Notes: generated by a model not told the origin, from the sequence alone. Positions 1-8,651 are shown, counted from the stretch's first letter. The stretch: 64,000 nt of DNA from Tabrizicola thermarum (GCF_003574395.1 NZ_QMJY01000081.1:1-64000), one strand, 5' to 3'. Program-made: numbers and translations.

Positions 1-288
1 TGGCATCCTGATCAAGCAGGCCCGCGCCGAACATCACGGTGACGATCAGCGCCAGCTACACCACTCGACGGGACAGCATCTGGCTGGCCGGGCCGATTGC
101 CCCTGCCGAGGCAACTGCGGGAAGTCAGGGGCCTGTCGCGGCCCCGGTCTGTGGAACCCGATGGCTGTGCCTGTGGGGCCGGTTGCGAGCACGAGCGCCT
201 GCGGCGCAAGCCTTTGTCTCGCCTCTGGCGCGAGCGCCAACCGGCTCGGCGGGGCCTCCGGCGGGAGTATTTGGGAAACGGGCAAGAG
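1..288. other. Left-edge non-coding stretch
   Basis: No supported gene is visible here. On the minus strand an ATG at 79 is followed by a TAG at 56-58 and then by a short hydrophobic open frame running off the window, which could be the start of an unseen or broken gene. Around 253-275 there is the sequence CTCCGGCGGGAGTATTTGG, a GC-rich palindromic element of a kind I associate with ends of Rhodobacteraceae genes. It lies just beyond the stop of the next minus-strand gene and may help end its transcript. Confidence 0.35.
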
Positions 289-2079
289 CTAGTCGCGGCG
301 GAGAGAAATCGTGCCGTTCGGTTCGCCCGTCATGTCCTCGGTGAAGCCGAGGGCGGTGAGGACCGGGGAAAGTTTCGTCCGGGCGACGGTGACTTCGGAG
401 GGGTCGAGGAAGGGGATCAGGATGCGGCGGATGCCGGTGAGGGCGGCCTCGGTTAGGGCCTCGGCGGGAAGGAGCGGGCCTGACAGACGCAGCACGTCGG
501 GGCGGGCGTCGGCGAGGAGTTTGTGCAGGCCGGACCAGATGCCGTCGGGGTTGAGCGTGACATGCGACCAGGCGATGCCGGTGGGATCGGGGAAGTTCAG
601 CGCGACGATGCGGCGCGCCATGAGCCGGAGCGCGGGGCGCTCCTCGTGGAGCGTGACATGCAGATCGGGGATCGCGGCGCGGGCGCGCAGGGCGACGAAG
701 CCGATGCCGCAGTCGAGGTCGAGCAGCCGGGTGCAGCCGGAGAGAAAACCTGCGATGTTGCGGGCATGGCGGCGGTCGAACTTGCCGGATTTCAGCACTT
801 CGAGGCTGGCTGCGGTAAAGATGCGGGGGTCGAGCGGGATCTTCAGCCCCTGGTTTTCGACCAGCTCCAGCGGGATATCCTGCGACAGGTCGGCCGAGCC
901 GGAGACATAGGGCGAGGCGAAGGGGGAGCCCCATCCGGGCGGGGGCGGGGTGCGGCGTTCGGCCTTGGGCTGCGCGTTGCGGCGCTGTTCCAGCCGGGTC
1001 TGGACGGCCTTCACCGCCTCGGGGTCGCGGGGTTTGGGAGGTTTGGCCACCACCTGACTGATCGGGACATCGGAGGCCGCGATCAGGGTCTGCACATAGG
1101 CCCGGTAATCGGGCGACTGCCGGTATTCGGCCAGCCGCGCTTCGGCCCGTTCGTGCGCGGCCTCGTGCAGGCGGCGGACCTCGGGGTCCTGAAGGAGGGC
1201 GGCCATGATCTGCGCGCGACGCTCGCGGTGGCGGAAGATGCGGGTGTCCTCGACTTCGTTGCGGTCCTGCAGGGACCAGTAGTCGGCGTTGTACTTGTCC
1301 TTCTTGAGATTCGCGTTGCCGCGGAACTTGCGCAGGCTGTAGGCGTCCATCGACTTGATGGCGTAGTGGTTGATCTGCGCCCAGTCGTAGCCCACTGTCC
1401 GGCGGATCGACCGCCAGCCGCGGAACTTGAACCAGTCTTCCAGCGGTCGGCCCGAGCCGTTGACCCAGAGCAGCGTGTCGGGGTAGTCGGTTTCCTTGTG
1501 CTGCGACTTGATGATCGGACGGTGCATCCCGAGGCGCAGGTATTTCGGATCGAACCTGAAAAGGGTCTTGGTGCCCCAGCCCTTGTTCCAGAACTCGGGT
1601 GCGGCGCGGGTGAACTGGTCGGTGATGGGCGCGCGCGACCAGGCGCGGATGCCGGAGGAGCCGAAAATGCGCCAGGTGAGGACCATCGCGCTGGCGCCCA
1701 TCGCGTTCAGGTCGGCGACCATGCCGTCCAGCGTGCCCGAAGGATGGTTGATGCAGAGGAATTCATCGGCGTCGAGGACGAGGAGCCAGTCGGAGTTGAC
1801 GATGAGCTCTTCTTCCGCTGCGGCCTTCAGCATGGACGGGTGCGGCTTCATGCCTTCGGGAATGATGTTTTCCCGGTGGTGGACGCCGATGTCCATCGCT
1901 TCAAGGCGTTTCAGCAGGGCATCCGTGCCATCCGAACAATCGTTCGTATAGACCATGATCTCGGTGAAGCCGACGGCGAAATGGTGGGCAACCCATTCGA
2001 CGACGGTCGGGCCTTCGTCCTTCATGGTGGACAGCGCCACCAGCGAGCCGTGCGGGCTGGTCTGTCTGGTGAAGGTCAT
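289..2079 (-). CDS. Glycosyltransferase family 2 protein with C-terminal methyltransferase-like domain
   Basis: Predicted two-domain protein of 596 residues. The N-terminal part (about 10-290) has the layout of Glyco_tranf_2_4-type enzymes: an early VALSTMKDE segment, then the metal/nucleotide-sugar motif LDADEF at 102-107. After a proline- and charge-rich linker (about 340-420), the C-terminus contains LLDLDCGIGFVALRAR, a glycine-rich SAM-binding-like motif as in FkbM-type methyltransferases. The likely role is transfer and modification of a sugar on exopolysaccharide or lipopolysaccharide. The ATG at 2079 overlaps the stop of the upstream glycosyltransferase by four bases (ATGA), indicating translational coupling. 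The reading frame stays open upstream but there runs through the neighbour's coding sequence, so the longer start is rejected. The sugar specificity cannot be told, and the methyltransferase part may not be active. Confidence 0.82.
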   Translation of the reverse strand: MTFTRQTSPHGSLVALSTMKDEGPTVVEWVAHHFAVGFTEIMVYTNDCSDGTDALLKRLEAMDIGVHHRENIIPEGMKPHPSMLKAAAEEELIVNSDWLLVLDADEFLCINHPSGTLDGMVADLNAMGASAMVLTWRIFGSSGIRAWSRAPITDQFTRAAPEFWNKGWGTKTLFRFDPKYLRLGMHRPIIKSQHKETDYPDTLLWVNGSGRPLEDWFKFRGWRSIRRTVGYDWAQINHYAIKSMDAYSLRKFRGNANLKKDKYNADYWSLQDRNEVEDTRIFRHRERRAQIMAALLQDPEVRRLHEAAHERAEARLAEYRQSPDYRAYVQTLIAASDVPISQVVAKPPKPRDPEAVKAVQTRLEQRRNAQPKAERRTPPPPGWGSPFASPYVSGSADLSQDIPLELVENQGLKIPLDPRIFTAASLEVLKSGKFDRRHARNIAGFLSGCTRLLDLDCGIGFVALRARAAIPDLHVTLHEERPALRLMARRIVALNFPDPTGIAWSHVTLNPDGIWSGLHKLLADARPDVLRLSGPLLPAEALTEAALTGIRRILIPFLDPSEVTVARTKLSPVLTALGFTEDMTGEPNGTISLRRD

Positions 2080-2888
2080 TCTTCCAGCGCGGCGGTGGGG
2101 TCGATGTCCAGCTTTTCGCACATGCGGGCGATGTAGCTGCCTTTCAGCGGCGGGTTCTTGCGCCACCAGGGACGGGCGGCGTTGGTGTAGATGTGGACCG
2201 ACAGGGTCTGTTCGGTGAAGTGGCCCTCGACGTTGGAATGGGGGTCGTAGAACACATCGTTCAGCTGGAAGGGCACGGGGTAGAGCGTGTCGGCCCCCAT
2301 CGCCTTGTCGATGTCGCCGGTTTTCGTGGCGAAATGGGTGAAGGCCTGGGGGCCGAAGGCGGTGCGTTCGGTCTGGTAGATGCGGACGGGTTTCGGCAGC
2401 CGGGGATCCAGCTTGTCCATCTTGCGGCGCTGCTTGTTGCCCCACCAGGCGGGGTAGTCGGGCAGGTTGTCGTAGTAGTCGAGCAGGCTTTCGATCAGCC
2501 TGCCCGTCTGCGGCATGGCGACGACGCCGCAGTTCAGCGCGCCGCGCATGCCGTGGCCGGCGTAGACGTGCTCTTGCCCCTCGGGGAATGGGCGGTGGCA
2601 GAAGGCGTCGCAGTCGATCCAGATCGCCCCGGTTTTCTGGATCATCTTGTAGCGGAACACGTTCGACAGGAACGAGGCCGAGGTTTCGGCCACGATGGCG
2701 CGGTCGATGTCCATGATTTCCGAGGCGGGGCGAACCTCGACGCCCTTGGGAACGTTGCGGACCAGGTCGGTGCAATACAGCGTCACCGGATGGCCCATCA
2801 CCAGATGCGACTTGAGGCACAGCTGATTGATGTAATGCAGGCTTTCGCCAATCCAAAGCGAGGCGACAGGGCGGCGGTTCAGGTCCAT
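2076..2888 (-). CDS. Glycosyltransferase (Gb3-synthase/GT32-like, DXD motif)
   Basis: Protein of 270 residues. It opens with a short beta strand (VASLWIGESL) and carries the DXD-type motif IDCDAF at 91-96 inside AIWIDCDAFC, typical of the retaining GT32/alpha-1,4-glycosyltransferase fold that binds a UDP-sugar with a divalent metal. A conserved LNCGVVAMP segment and an aromatic C-terminus (HIYTNAARPWW) fit the same family. There is no signal peptide or membrane segment, so it should act on the cytoplasmic side. It is the middle gene of three minus-strand glycosyltransferases, starting 18 bases after its upstream neighbour ends and overlapping the downstream gene by four bases. Donor and acceptor are unknown; a role in capsule or LPS outer core is inferred from context. 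Confidence 0.8.
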   Translation of the reverse strand: MDLNRRPVASLWIGESLHYINQLCLKSHLVMGHPVTLYCTDLVRNVPKGVEVRPASEIMDIDRAIVAETSASFLSNVFRYKMIQKTGAIWIDCDAFCHRPFPEGQEHVYAGHGMRGALNCGVVAMPQTGRLIESLLDYYDNLPDYPAWWGNKQRRKMDKLDPRLPKPVRIYQTERTAFGPQAFTHFATKTGDIDKAMGADTLYPVPFQLNDVFYDPHSNVEGHFTEQTLSVHIYTNAARPWWRKNPPLKGSYIARMCEKLDIDPTAALEE

Positions 2889-2905
2889 GCGGGGGCCTTT
2901 GCGGG

Positions 2906-3832
2906 TCAGAATACGGTGGCGAAACGGTCGGGCAGGCGGAAGAGCGACTTGGTGCGCCCGCCGCCGAAGAAGGTGATCCTGCCGTCATGCAGATGCTGCT
3001 GTTCGTCGATCATGCGCTTGCGGAAGTCGGGGAGTTCGATGTCCTCGCGTTCGGCCACGCCCTTCGAGAGCTTGAGGAAGGTCTCCAGATCCTTGCCCCA
3101 GGCCTTTCCGACCTCTTCGGGGGGGCGGTCGCCGGCCATGGTCGCACGCATGTCCTTGCGGCTCTTCAGCCGTTCGGTGACCATTTCATAGTCGAAAAAG
3201 CGCAGATGGATCAGGTAGAGATGCGGGTCCAGAACGCGCGGCTGATGGCTGTTCGCGTGCCCGCCGATGGTGAAGCCGGTTTCCTTGCGCAGCACGCAGG
3301 GCTTGGCATAGTTTGCATTCGCCCGGAACACCCGGCGGCGGGACAGGATGGGCGCGTCGTCGGCCAGGGGCTCGGGTTCAGCCTCGGGGTTGTGGATCAG
3401 CTCGATCCCGAAGGGGCAGAGGGATGCCGGGACGCGCTTGCCGGTATAGGTGCCTAGGTAGGTGACCAGATCCGGCGCGACGGCGGGATCGACGATCACC
3501 ACCTCGTCCACGTCGCCGACGATGAACCAGTTGTAATAGCGCAGCATCCCGGCCGAGAACTGGCTGTTGATGCCCCAGCGCCGCCGCTCCAGCCGCCAGA
3601 GAGTCGGGTCGCGCGGCAGGCGGATGACGTTCGCGCCTTCGCAGATGCGGTCGTGTTCAGGGTCGCCGCCATGCGAGAGGATGTAAAGATGTTCGCGCCC
3701 GAACTGGCGGCCGTAGTAGTCCACCCAGCGCTTCAGGAAATAGTAGTCCTTGTAGACCATGGTCATGGCCCCGGCCGGCTTCTTGGTCGGGTCGAGCGTG
3801 GCTGGTCCGGGCTGGGTGGGGGGTTCGGTCAT
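2906..3832 (-). CDS. Glycosyltransferase family 2 protein (Glyco_tranf_2_4 type)
   Basis: Protein of 308 residues with an N-terminal MVYKDYYFLKRWVDYYG segment and a DVDE motif at 107-110, matching the family in which an early lysine/aspartate-rich strand and DXDE bind the nucleotide sugar. I chose the ATG at 3832 because AGGAAGG sits five bases upstream. An in-frame ATG at 3850 would add six residues, and the frame stays open further upstream without family-like sequence. It is the first gene of the three-glycosyltransferase cluster and probably the promoter-proximal one. It likely contributes to surface polysaccharide assembly, though no polymerase or flippase gene is visible to identify the polymer. 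Confidence 0.82.
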   Translation of the reverse strand: MTEPPTQPGPATLDPTKKPAGAMTMVYKDYYFLKRWVDYYGRQFGREHLYILSHGGDPEHDRICEGANVIRLPRDPTLWRLERRRWGINSQFSAGMLRYYNWFIVGDVDEVVIVDPAVAPDLVTYLGTYTGKRVPASLCPFGIELIHNPEAEPEPLADDAPILSRRRVFRANANYAKPCVLRKETGFTIGGHANSHQPRVLDPHLYLIHLRFFDYEMVTERLKSRKDMRATMAGDRPPEEVGKAWGKDLETFLKLSKGVAEREDIELPDFRKRMIDEQQHLHDGRITFFGGGRTKSLFRLPDRFATVF

Positions 3833-4012
3833 CCGGCCTTCCTGGGGCATGCGGACGGACCGTATCACGCGGATTCGCGCGGGTTCAAGCGCGGGAAGCG
3901 GCCTGCCGCCCCGCCCGCAGCCGGTCGATCGGACGGCGCAACGGTCGCTGATGCCGCGCGGCTCAGGTCCGTTACCCCTCGGCCCTGCCGGACATGCGGA
4001 TGTCCGAACGCG

Positions 4013-4043
4013 GGCCCGGACGTCAGGGACCTGCGTCCGGGCC
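4013..4043 (-). terminator. Hairpin after the thioredoxin-fold gene
   Basis: A perfect 10-bp stem (GGCCCGGACG with its complement) closes an 11-base loop, eight bases beyond the stop of the minus-strand thioredoxin-fold gene. There is no T run after it, so it may be a Rho-assisted terminator or an RNA 3'-end stabiliser rather than a classical intrinsic terminator. Confidence 0.45.
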
Positions 4044-4050
4044 GGATGGC

Positions 4051-4461
4051 TCAGCTGGTTGCGGCCTGAAGGGCCAGGTCCATCAGGGCCTTGATCTCGT
4101 CCCTGGCCGTGCCGGCAACGATGCGGCCAAGCTCCTTGTCGCCCTTCAGGACGACAAGGGTGGACCGGCGGGGTATGTTCAACTGTTTGACCAGATCGCC
4201 GTCGGACCAACGGTCCCAGTCGACGTTGATGAAGCTGAGGGATTGCTCATATTTCGGATTTTCCTTCAGCAGCGCAGTGATGACCCGTTCCTGCGCGGCG
4301 CAGGTGGAACACCAGCTGGCCTTGAAATCCAGAAATACGGTCTTGCCTGCGGCCAGTTCGGCCTTGAGCAGCTCGGGCGTGTAGTCGGCGGCGGCATGGG
4401 CGGCGACCGGCAGGGCCAGGGTCACGGCGGCGGTGGCAATCAGGAAGTCGCGGCGGTTCAT
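4051..4461 (-). CDS. Exported thioredoxin-fold protein (CXXC)
   Basis: Protein of 136 residues. The N-terminus MNRRDFLIATAAVTLALPVAAHA looks like a signal peptide with an RRDFL sequence near the Tat consensus, so export to the periplasm is expected. The mature part is a short thioredoxin fold with the redox motif WCSTC at 50-54 and a following IPRRSTLVV strand in place of the usual cis-proline segment. It lies immediately downstream of a CcdA/DsbD-like membrane protein (12-base gap). That pairing suggests CcdA feeds electrons from cytoplasmic thioredoxin to this periplasmic thiol reductase. Possible targets are cytochrome c maturation or disulfide repair; this is inference. Confidence 0.8.
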   Translation of the reverse strand: MNRRDFLIATAAVTLALPVAAHAAADYTPELLKAELAAGKTVFLDFKASWCSTCAAQERVITALLKENPKYEQSLSFINVDWDRWSDGDLVKQLNIPRRSTLVVLKGDKELGRIVAGTARDEIKALMDLALQAATS

Positions 4462-4473
4462 GGGAAGCTCCGT

Positions 4474-5187
4474 TCAGAAGGAAACGCTGAGGTCGATCAG
4501 CCAGGTGGGAAGGTGGTCGATGAGCCAGGCTTCGGCGATGTGGTGCCAGCGGAAGAGGATGGCGAGGCCGACGGCCAGGAACATCGCCCCCATCAGCGGC
4601 TTGGCGCGGTCGGCCAGACGGCGCAGCAGGTCGCGGCGGCGCAGGATCGCGGCGCGTGCGCCGTAGCCCAGCGCAAGGATCACCGTGCCGACCCCGGCGG
4701 CGAAGGCGGTCATGATTGCGCCCGCCCAGCCGAGGCTTTGCCCCTGGCTGGCAAGGCTGATCGCGCCGCCAAGGGTGGGGCCGATGCAGGGGCTCCAGAC
4801 CGCGCCGAGGAGGATACCGGCAAGCACCTGCCCGCCAAGGCCGGACCGGTCGATCCCGTCGATCCCGGCATCGGCGCGGGCGGCGAAACCGGCGGTGACG
4901 GTGGCGAAGCCGGCATTCAGGCGGGGGATCAGGAGGATCAGGCCGAAGCCGATCATCAGCACGGCGCCGGCCTGTGCCAGGCTGCGTTCGTCAAGGCCGA
5001 TGGCCTGACCGAAAGCGGTGACCGTGAGGCCGAGGGTGACAAAGCTGACCGCCATGCCGCCCGCCATGGCCAGAGGTCCAAGCCGATGCGCCTGCAAGGC
5101 CGAGGCCAGCACTATAGGCAGCACCGGCAGGACGCAGGGGTTGATCAGGGTCAGAAGCCCGGCAAGATATGCAAAGACAAGGTCCAT
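4474..5187 (-). CDS. ccdA: CcdA-family transmembrane thiol-electron transporter
   Basis: Integral membrane protein of 237 residues with about six hydrophobic helices. Two family cysteines are visible, C18 in INPCVLPVLP and C134 in WSPCIGP; these pair in CcdA/DsbD to carry electrons across the membrane. The start at 5187 was chosen because the protein begins directly with the first helix, as CcdA proteins do. An upstream in-frame start would add 28 polar residues not seen in the family. It forms a two-gene operon with the periplasmic CXXC protein downstream, its likely partner. It could instead serve cytochrome c biogenesis; no ccm genes are in the window. Confidence 0.85.
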   Translation of the reverse strand: MDLVFAYLAGLLTLINPCVLPVLPIVLASALQAHRLGPLAMAGGMAVSFVTLGLTVTAFGQAIGLDERSLAQAGAVLMIGFGLILLIPRLNAGFATVTAGFAARADAGIDGIDRSGLGGQVLAGILLGAVWSPCIGPTLGGAISLASQGQSLGWAGAIMTAFAAGVGTVILALGYGARAAILRRRDLLRRLADRAKPLMGAMFLAVGLAILFRWHHIAEAWLIDHLPTWLIDLSVSF

Positions 5188-5277
5188 GGCATGACCTTGC
5201 CTTGTGAGCCGGTTACAGTCACTCAAACCTTTCGTTGGCCTGTGTGATCCGCCGCGAGGCGGTTGTAACAATCGGCG

Positions 5278-5637
5278 TCAGCCGGGCGGCTGCCATAGCT
5301 CGATGGGCGTGCCTTCGGGATCGTGGATGCGGGCGAAGGTGCCGTAACTGCCGTCGCCGTCCCAATCGGCGCGGGTTTCGACCTCGATCCCCGCGGCGCG
5401 CAATGCCGCGATCATTCCGGTCAGGTCATCGACGCGCAGGTTCAGCATCCATTGCCGTTCGGCGGCAAAATAGTCGGTGTCGGCCTTGAAGGGCGAAAGG
5501 ACCGTCGGCCCGGCCTGTTGCATCCAGACCGAGACATCGGGCTGAGTGATGCCAAGATGGGTGCGATACCAGTCGTTCAACGCGGCAGGGTCCTGCGCCC
5601 GGAAGAAGATGCCGCCGATGCCGGTGACCTTGGCCAT
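5278..5637 (-). CDS. VOC (glyoxalase/bleomycin-resistance fold) family protein
   Basis: Protein of 119 residues with the VOC pattern: an N-terminal beta strand leading into FFRAQDPAALNDWY, a second half-module starting NLRVDDL, and a C-terminal DPEGTPIELWQP in which the glutamate is a typical metal ligand. The start at 5637 is supported by GGGAGG seven bases upstream. Such proteins range from metal-dependent lyases to antibiotic-binding proteins, so no substrate can be named. It stands alone between ccdA and the HU gene and shares their strand. Confidence 0.78.
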   Translation of the reverse strand: MAKVTGIGGIFFRAQDPAALNDWYRTHLGITQPDVSVWMQQAGPTVLSPFKADTDYFAAERQWMLNLRVDDLTGMIAALRAAGIEVETRADWDGDGSYGTFARIHDPEGTPIELWQPPG

Positions 5638-5650
5638 GCCTGCCTCCCAA

Positions 5651-5678
5651 AGCAAAAGGGCCGCCTTGATGGCGACCC
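5651..5678 (-). terminator. Intrinsic terminator of the HU gene
   Basis: Read on the minus strand, GGGTCGCC pairs with GGCGGCCC (8 bp including one G-U pair) around the loop ATCAA and is followed by TTTTGCTTT. It lies about 30 bases past the HU stop codon and ends just before the ribosome-binding site of the next gene. Confidence 0.75.
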
Positions 5679-5706
5679 TCTCACATCCGGCGGACGGCGG
5701 AAAGGC

Positions 5707-5994
5707 TTAGCCGTTGACCACGTCCTTCAGCGCCTTGGCGATGGCGAACTTGACCTGCTTGTCGGCCGGCTTGGTCATCGTCTCGCCCGTGGCGGGGTTG
5801 CGGACCTGACGTTCCGGGCGGGCCTTGCAGGCCACTTTGCCGAGGCCCGGCAGCGTGACGGTGCCGCCAGCGGCGACTTCGCGCGACACGACGGCGGCGA
5901 TGGCATCCAGAGCGGCAGTCGCAGTCTTCTTGTCCCCACCCATCTCTTCGGCAACGGCGGCCACCAGCTGGGTCTTGGTCATCGGTTTGGACAT
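5707..5994 (-). CDS. HU family DNA-binding protein
   Basis: Small basic protein of 95 residues with the bacterial HU/IHF signature: an N-terminal helical part (TKTQLVAAVAEEMGGDKK), a LPGLGKVACKARPER turn, and the arm motif RNPATGETM that wraps DNA. HU dimers bend and compact DNA and assist replication and recombination. The start at 5994 has AAGGATG upstream; the frame is open further 5' but without family-like sequence. It is monocistronic, flanked by an intrinsic terminator downstream and a leader of about 160 bases upstream. The arm contains the RNPATG core usual for HU. Confidence 0.9.
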   Translation of the reverse strand: MSKPMTKTQLVAAVAEEMGGDKKTATAALDAIAAVVSREVAAGGTVTLPGLGKVACKARPERQVRNPATGETMTKPADKQVKFAIAKALKDVVNG

Positions 5995-6159
5995 TTGATC
6001 ATCCTTCGTTGTTATTCGCTTCGTGTCATATGCACGGTTCGGCCCGCAAAGCACGGGCGTCCACCCCCGGTTGCGGGGCCACGGCCCAGACACACGGTTT
6101 GAGGCCCGAAATCAAGCCCCGAACCGAGAAACAAGGGGGTTTGACGGTTTTTTCGCCGT

Positions 6160-7638
6160 CTAGAGGAAGGCTGTTTCCTCGAAACTGCGCAGTTTCCGGC
6201 TGTGAAGGCGCTCGATCGGCGTTTCGCGCAAACGCTCCATGGCGCGGATGCCGATCTGGAGATGGCGGCTCACCTGCGTCTTGTAGAAGTCGGACGCCAT
6301 GCCGGGCAGTTTCAGCTCGCCATGCAGGGGCTTGTCGCTGACACAGAGCAGCGTGCCGTAGGGCACCCGGAAGCGGAACCCGTTCGCGGCGATGGTCGCC
6401 GACTCCATGTCCAGCGCCACGGCGCGGGATTGCGACAGGCGGCGGACCGGGCCGGACTGGTCGCGCAGCTCCCAATTGCGGTTGTCGATGGTGGCGACCG
6501 TGCCGGTGCGCATGATGCGCTTCAGCTCGTAGCCTTCCAGCTGCGTCACCTCGGCCACCGCCTTTTCCAGCGCGATCTGGATCTCGGCCAGCGCCGGGAT
6601 CGGCACCCAGACCGGCAGGTCGTCGTCCAGCACATGATCCTCGCGCAGATAGGCGTGGGCCAGGACGAAATCACCCAGGGACTGGCTGTTCCGCAGCCCC
6701 GCGCAATGGCCGACCATCAGCCAGGCATGGGGCCGCAGGACGGCGATATGGTCGGTGGCAGTCTTGGCGTTGGAGGGGCCGACGCCGATGTTGACCAGCG
6801 TGATCCCGTTCCCGTCCGCCCTTTTCAGATGGTAGGTCGGCATCTGCGGCATCTTCGGGCAGGGCTGGATCACCCCGTCCGGCGTGGTGATGATCTGGTT
6901 CCCGGTCGCCACGAAGGCGGTGTAGCCCGAGGTCGGGTCGGCCAGCGCCGAACGGGCATAGGCCTCGAACTCGTCCACATAGAACTGATAGTTGGTGAAC
7001 AGGACGTGGTTCTGAAAATGCGTCGGGTCCGTCGCGGTGTAATGCGACAGGCGGGCCAGGCTGTAGTCCACCCGCTGCGCGGTAAACGGCGCAAGGGGGG
7101 CCGAGCCGTCGTCATAGCGCGTCATCACCCCGTTCACGATGTCGTCGTTTGTCGTGACCAGGTCCGGCACGTCGAACACGTCGCGCAAGCTGAAGTCCAT
7201 CACCCCCTCCTGCGGGATCGCAACTTCGCTGCCCGAGACGGCGAAATGCACCGGCATCGGCGTGTCGGACAGGCCCACCTCGACCGTGACGCCGTGATTG
7301 CGGATCAGAAGCTCGATCTGCTGGATCAGGTAGTTGCGGAACAGGTCGGGCCGCGTGACCGTGGTGGCATAGGTGCCGGGCGCCGAGACATGGCCGAAGG
7401 CAAGGCGGGTGTCGATCTTGTCGAAGCTGGTGACCGTCAGCCGGATCTCGGGGTAATAGGCGCGGATGCGGCGGCCGGGATGGCCTTTGGACACGGTTTT
7501 CAGGAACTGTTCGGACAGAAAGCGGGTGGCCTGGAAATAGAGCAGCTCAAGACGGTCCACGGCCTCGGCGGCATTGGTGAAACTTTCCATTGCCGGGGCG
7601 TCCGGGGTGAGAATGGCGCTGTTCTGGTCGTCTTGCAT
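6160..7638 (-). CDS. amn: AMP nucleosidase
   Basis: Predicted cytoplasmic enzyme of 492 residues that hydrolyses AMP to adenine and ribose 5-phosphate in purine salvage. The N-terminal half is the AMP-nucleosidase-specific domain (RRIRAYYPEIRLTV, then FTNYQFYVDEF). The C-terminal half is a purine-nucleoside-phosphorylase fold with VNIGVGPSNAKTATDHIA, RPHAWLMVGHCAG and the active-site ALDMESATIA. Length agrees with the E. coli enzyme (about 480). I chose the ATG at 7638 because AGGA lies seven bases upstream; ATG 7665 would add nine residues but has no ribosome-binding site. It is divergent from the SDR gene that starts at 7800. Confidence 0.92.
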   Translation of the reverse strand: MQDDQNSAILTPDAPAMESFTNAAEAVDRLELLYFQATRFLSEQFLKTVSKGHPGRRIRAYYPEIRLTVTSFDKIDTRLAFGHVSAPGTYATTVTRPDLFRNYLIQQIELLIRNHGVTVEVGLSDTPMPVHFAVSGSEVAIPQEGVMDFSLRDVFDVPDLVTTNDDIVNGVMTRYDDGSAPLAPFTAQRVDYSLARLSHYTATDPTHFQNHVLFTNYQFYVDEFEAYARSALADPTSGYTAFVATGNQIITTPDGVIQPCPKMPQMPTYHLKRADGNGITLVNIGVGPSNAKTATDHIAVLRPHAWLMVGHCAGLRNSQSLGDFVLAHAYLREDHVLDDDLPVWVPIPALAEIQIALEKAVAEVTQLEGYELKRIMRTGTVATIDNRNWELRDQSGPVRRLSQSRAVALDMESATIAANGFRFRVPYGTLLCVSDKPLHGELKLPGMASDFYKTQVSRHLQIGIRAMERLRETPIERLHSRKLRSFEETAFL

Positions 7639-7799
7639 TCCGGGGTCCTGCGGTTGATCCGGCATATAAGCCGAAAGCCGGGCAGGTCCGCAAGTGAAGC
7701 CATTGTAACGGCCGTGGCTGCCCCGAAATCCCCCGTGCCAAGCCCCGCCTCCTGCGCTGGCCTCTTGCACACCGCTGTCCGCCCTCCGATAGTCCGGCC

Positions 7800-8645
7800 A
7801 TGTCCACGCTTCTGTCCCTTGGCCACGGCTATTCCGCCCGCGCCCTTGCCCGCCGCCTGATCCCCCAGGGCTGGCGCGTCATCGGCACCACCCGCAACCC
7901 CGCCAAGGCCGAAGCCTTCCGCGCCGAGGGGGTCGAGCCGCTGCTCTGGCCCGGCGACCTGGGTCCGGCGCTGGAGCGGGCGACGCATATCCTGTGTTCG
8001 GCGGCACCGGATGCGGCGGGGGATCCGTTCCTTCGTGCGGAACCGCGCATCGCGCAGTCAGGGGCGGTCTGGGTCGGCTATCTGTCCACCACCGGGGTCT
8101 ATGGCGACCACGCGGGCGGCTGGGTCGATGAGACGACTCCGCTGACGCCGCAGTCCGACCGGGGGCGGCAGCGGGTGCTGGCCGAAAGCCAGTGGATGGC
8201 GACAGGTCTGCCCGTCCACATCTTCCGGCTGGCGGGCATCTACGGCCCGGGGCGCGGCCCGTTCGAGAAGGTCCGCGACGGAACCGCGCGGCGGATCATC
8301 AAGCCGGGGCAGGTGTTCAGCCGCATCCATGTGGACGACATCGCGCAGGTGCTGGAGGCGTCGATCCGCCGCCCCAACCCGGGCGCGGTCTATAATGTCT
8401 GCGACGACAACCCCTGCCCGCCGCAGGACGTGATTGCCCATGCGGCGCATCTGCTGGGGATGCCGGAACCGCCCGCCGTGCCCTTCGAGGAGGTGGCCCC
8501 CACGATGACGCCGATGGCGCTGGGCTTCTACAGCGAGTCGAAGAAGGTGCGGAACGACCGGATCAAGGACGAGCTTGGCGTGACGCTTCTCTATCCCGAC
8601 TATCCCCAGGGTCTGGCCGCGCTGCTGGCCGGGGGGCAGGACTGA
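7800..8645 (+). CDS. SDR / NAD(P)-dependent epimerase-like oxidoreductase (YeeZ-like)
   Basis: Protein of 281 residues with a Rossmann start (LLSLGHGYSARALARRL) carrying a GxGxxA-type glycine turn, a YLSTTGVYGD strand, and a C-terminal NVCDDNP segment. These are hallmarks of the extended SDR family related to E. coli YeeZ. The catalytic YxxxK motif of typical SDRs is not evident (a glutamine/arginine-rich helix occupies the place), so it may bind a nucleotide without being a standard dehydrogenase. It stands alone, divergent from amn and convergent with the ROK regulator, whose stop is six bases away. Confidence 0.72.
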   Translation: MSTLLSLGHGYSARALARRLIPQGWRVIGTTRNPAKAEAFRAEGVEPLLWPGDLGPALERATHILCSAAPDAAGDPFLRAEPRIAQSGAVWVGYLSTTGVYGDHAGGWVDETTPLTPQSDRGRQRVLAESQWMATGLPVHIFRLAGIYGPGRGPFEKVRDGTARRIIKPGQVFSRIHVDDIAQVLEASIRRPNPGAVYNVCDDNPCPPQDVIAHAAHLLGMPEPPAVPFEEVAPTMTPMALGFYSESKKVRNDRIKDELGVTLLYPDYPQGLAALLAGGQD

Positions 8646-8651
8646 CGCAGC

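Noticed and set aside
1-79. Start of a membrane protein on the minus strand at the left edge
   Set aside because: An in-frame TAG follows seven codons after the ATG and too little sequence is visible to decide between a broken gene and chance.
2080-2988. Upstream extension of the first glycosyltransferase frame to a 899-residue protein
   Set aside because: The added part is the shadow of the neighbouring glycosyltransferase in another frame. The ATGA overlap at 2076-2079 marks the real start.
6001-6159. Sigma-70 promoter for the HU gene
   Set aside because: Candidate -35 and -10 boxes have wrong spacing, so no promoter is claimed.
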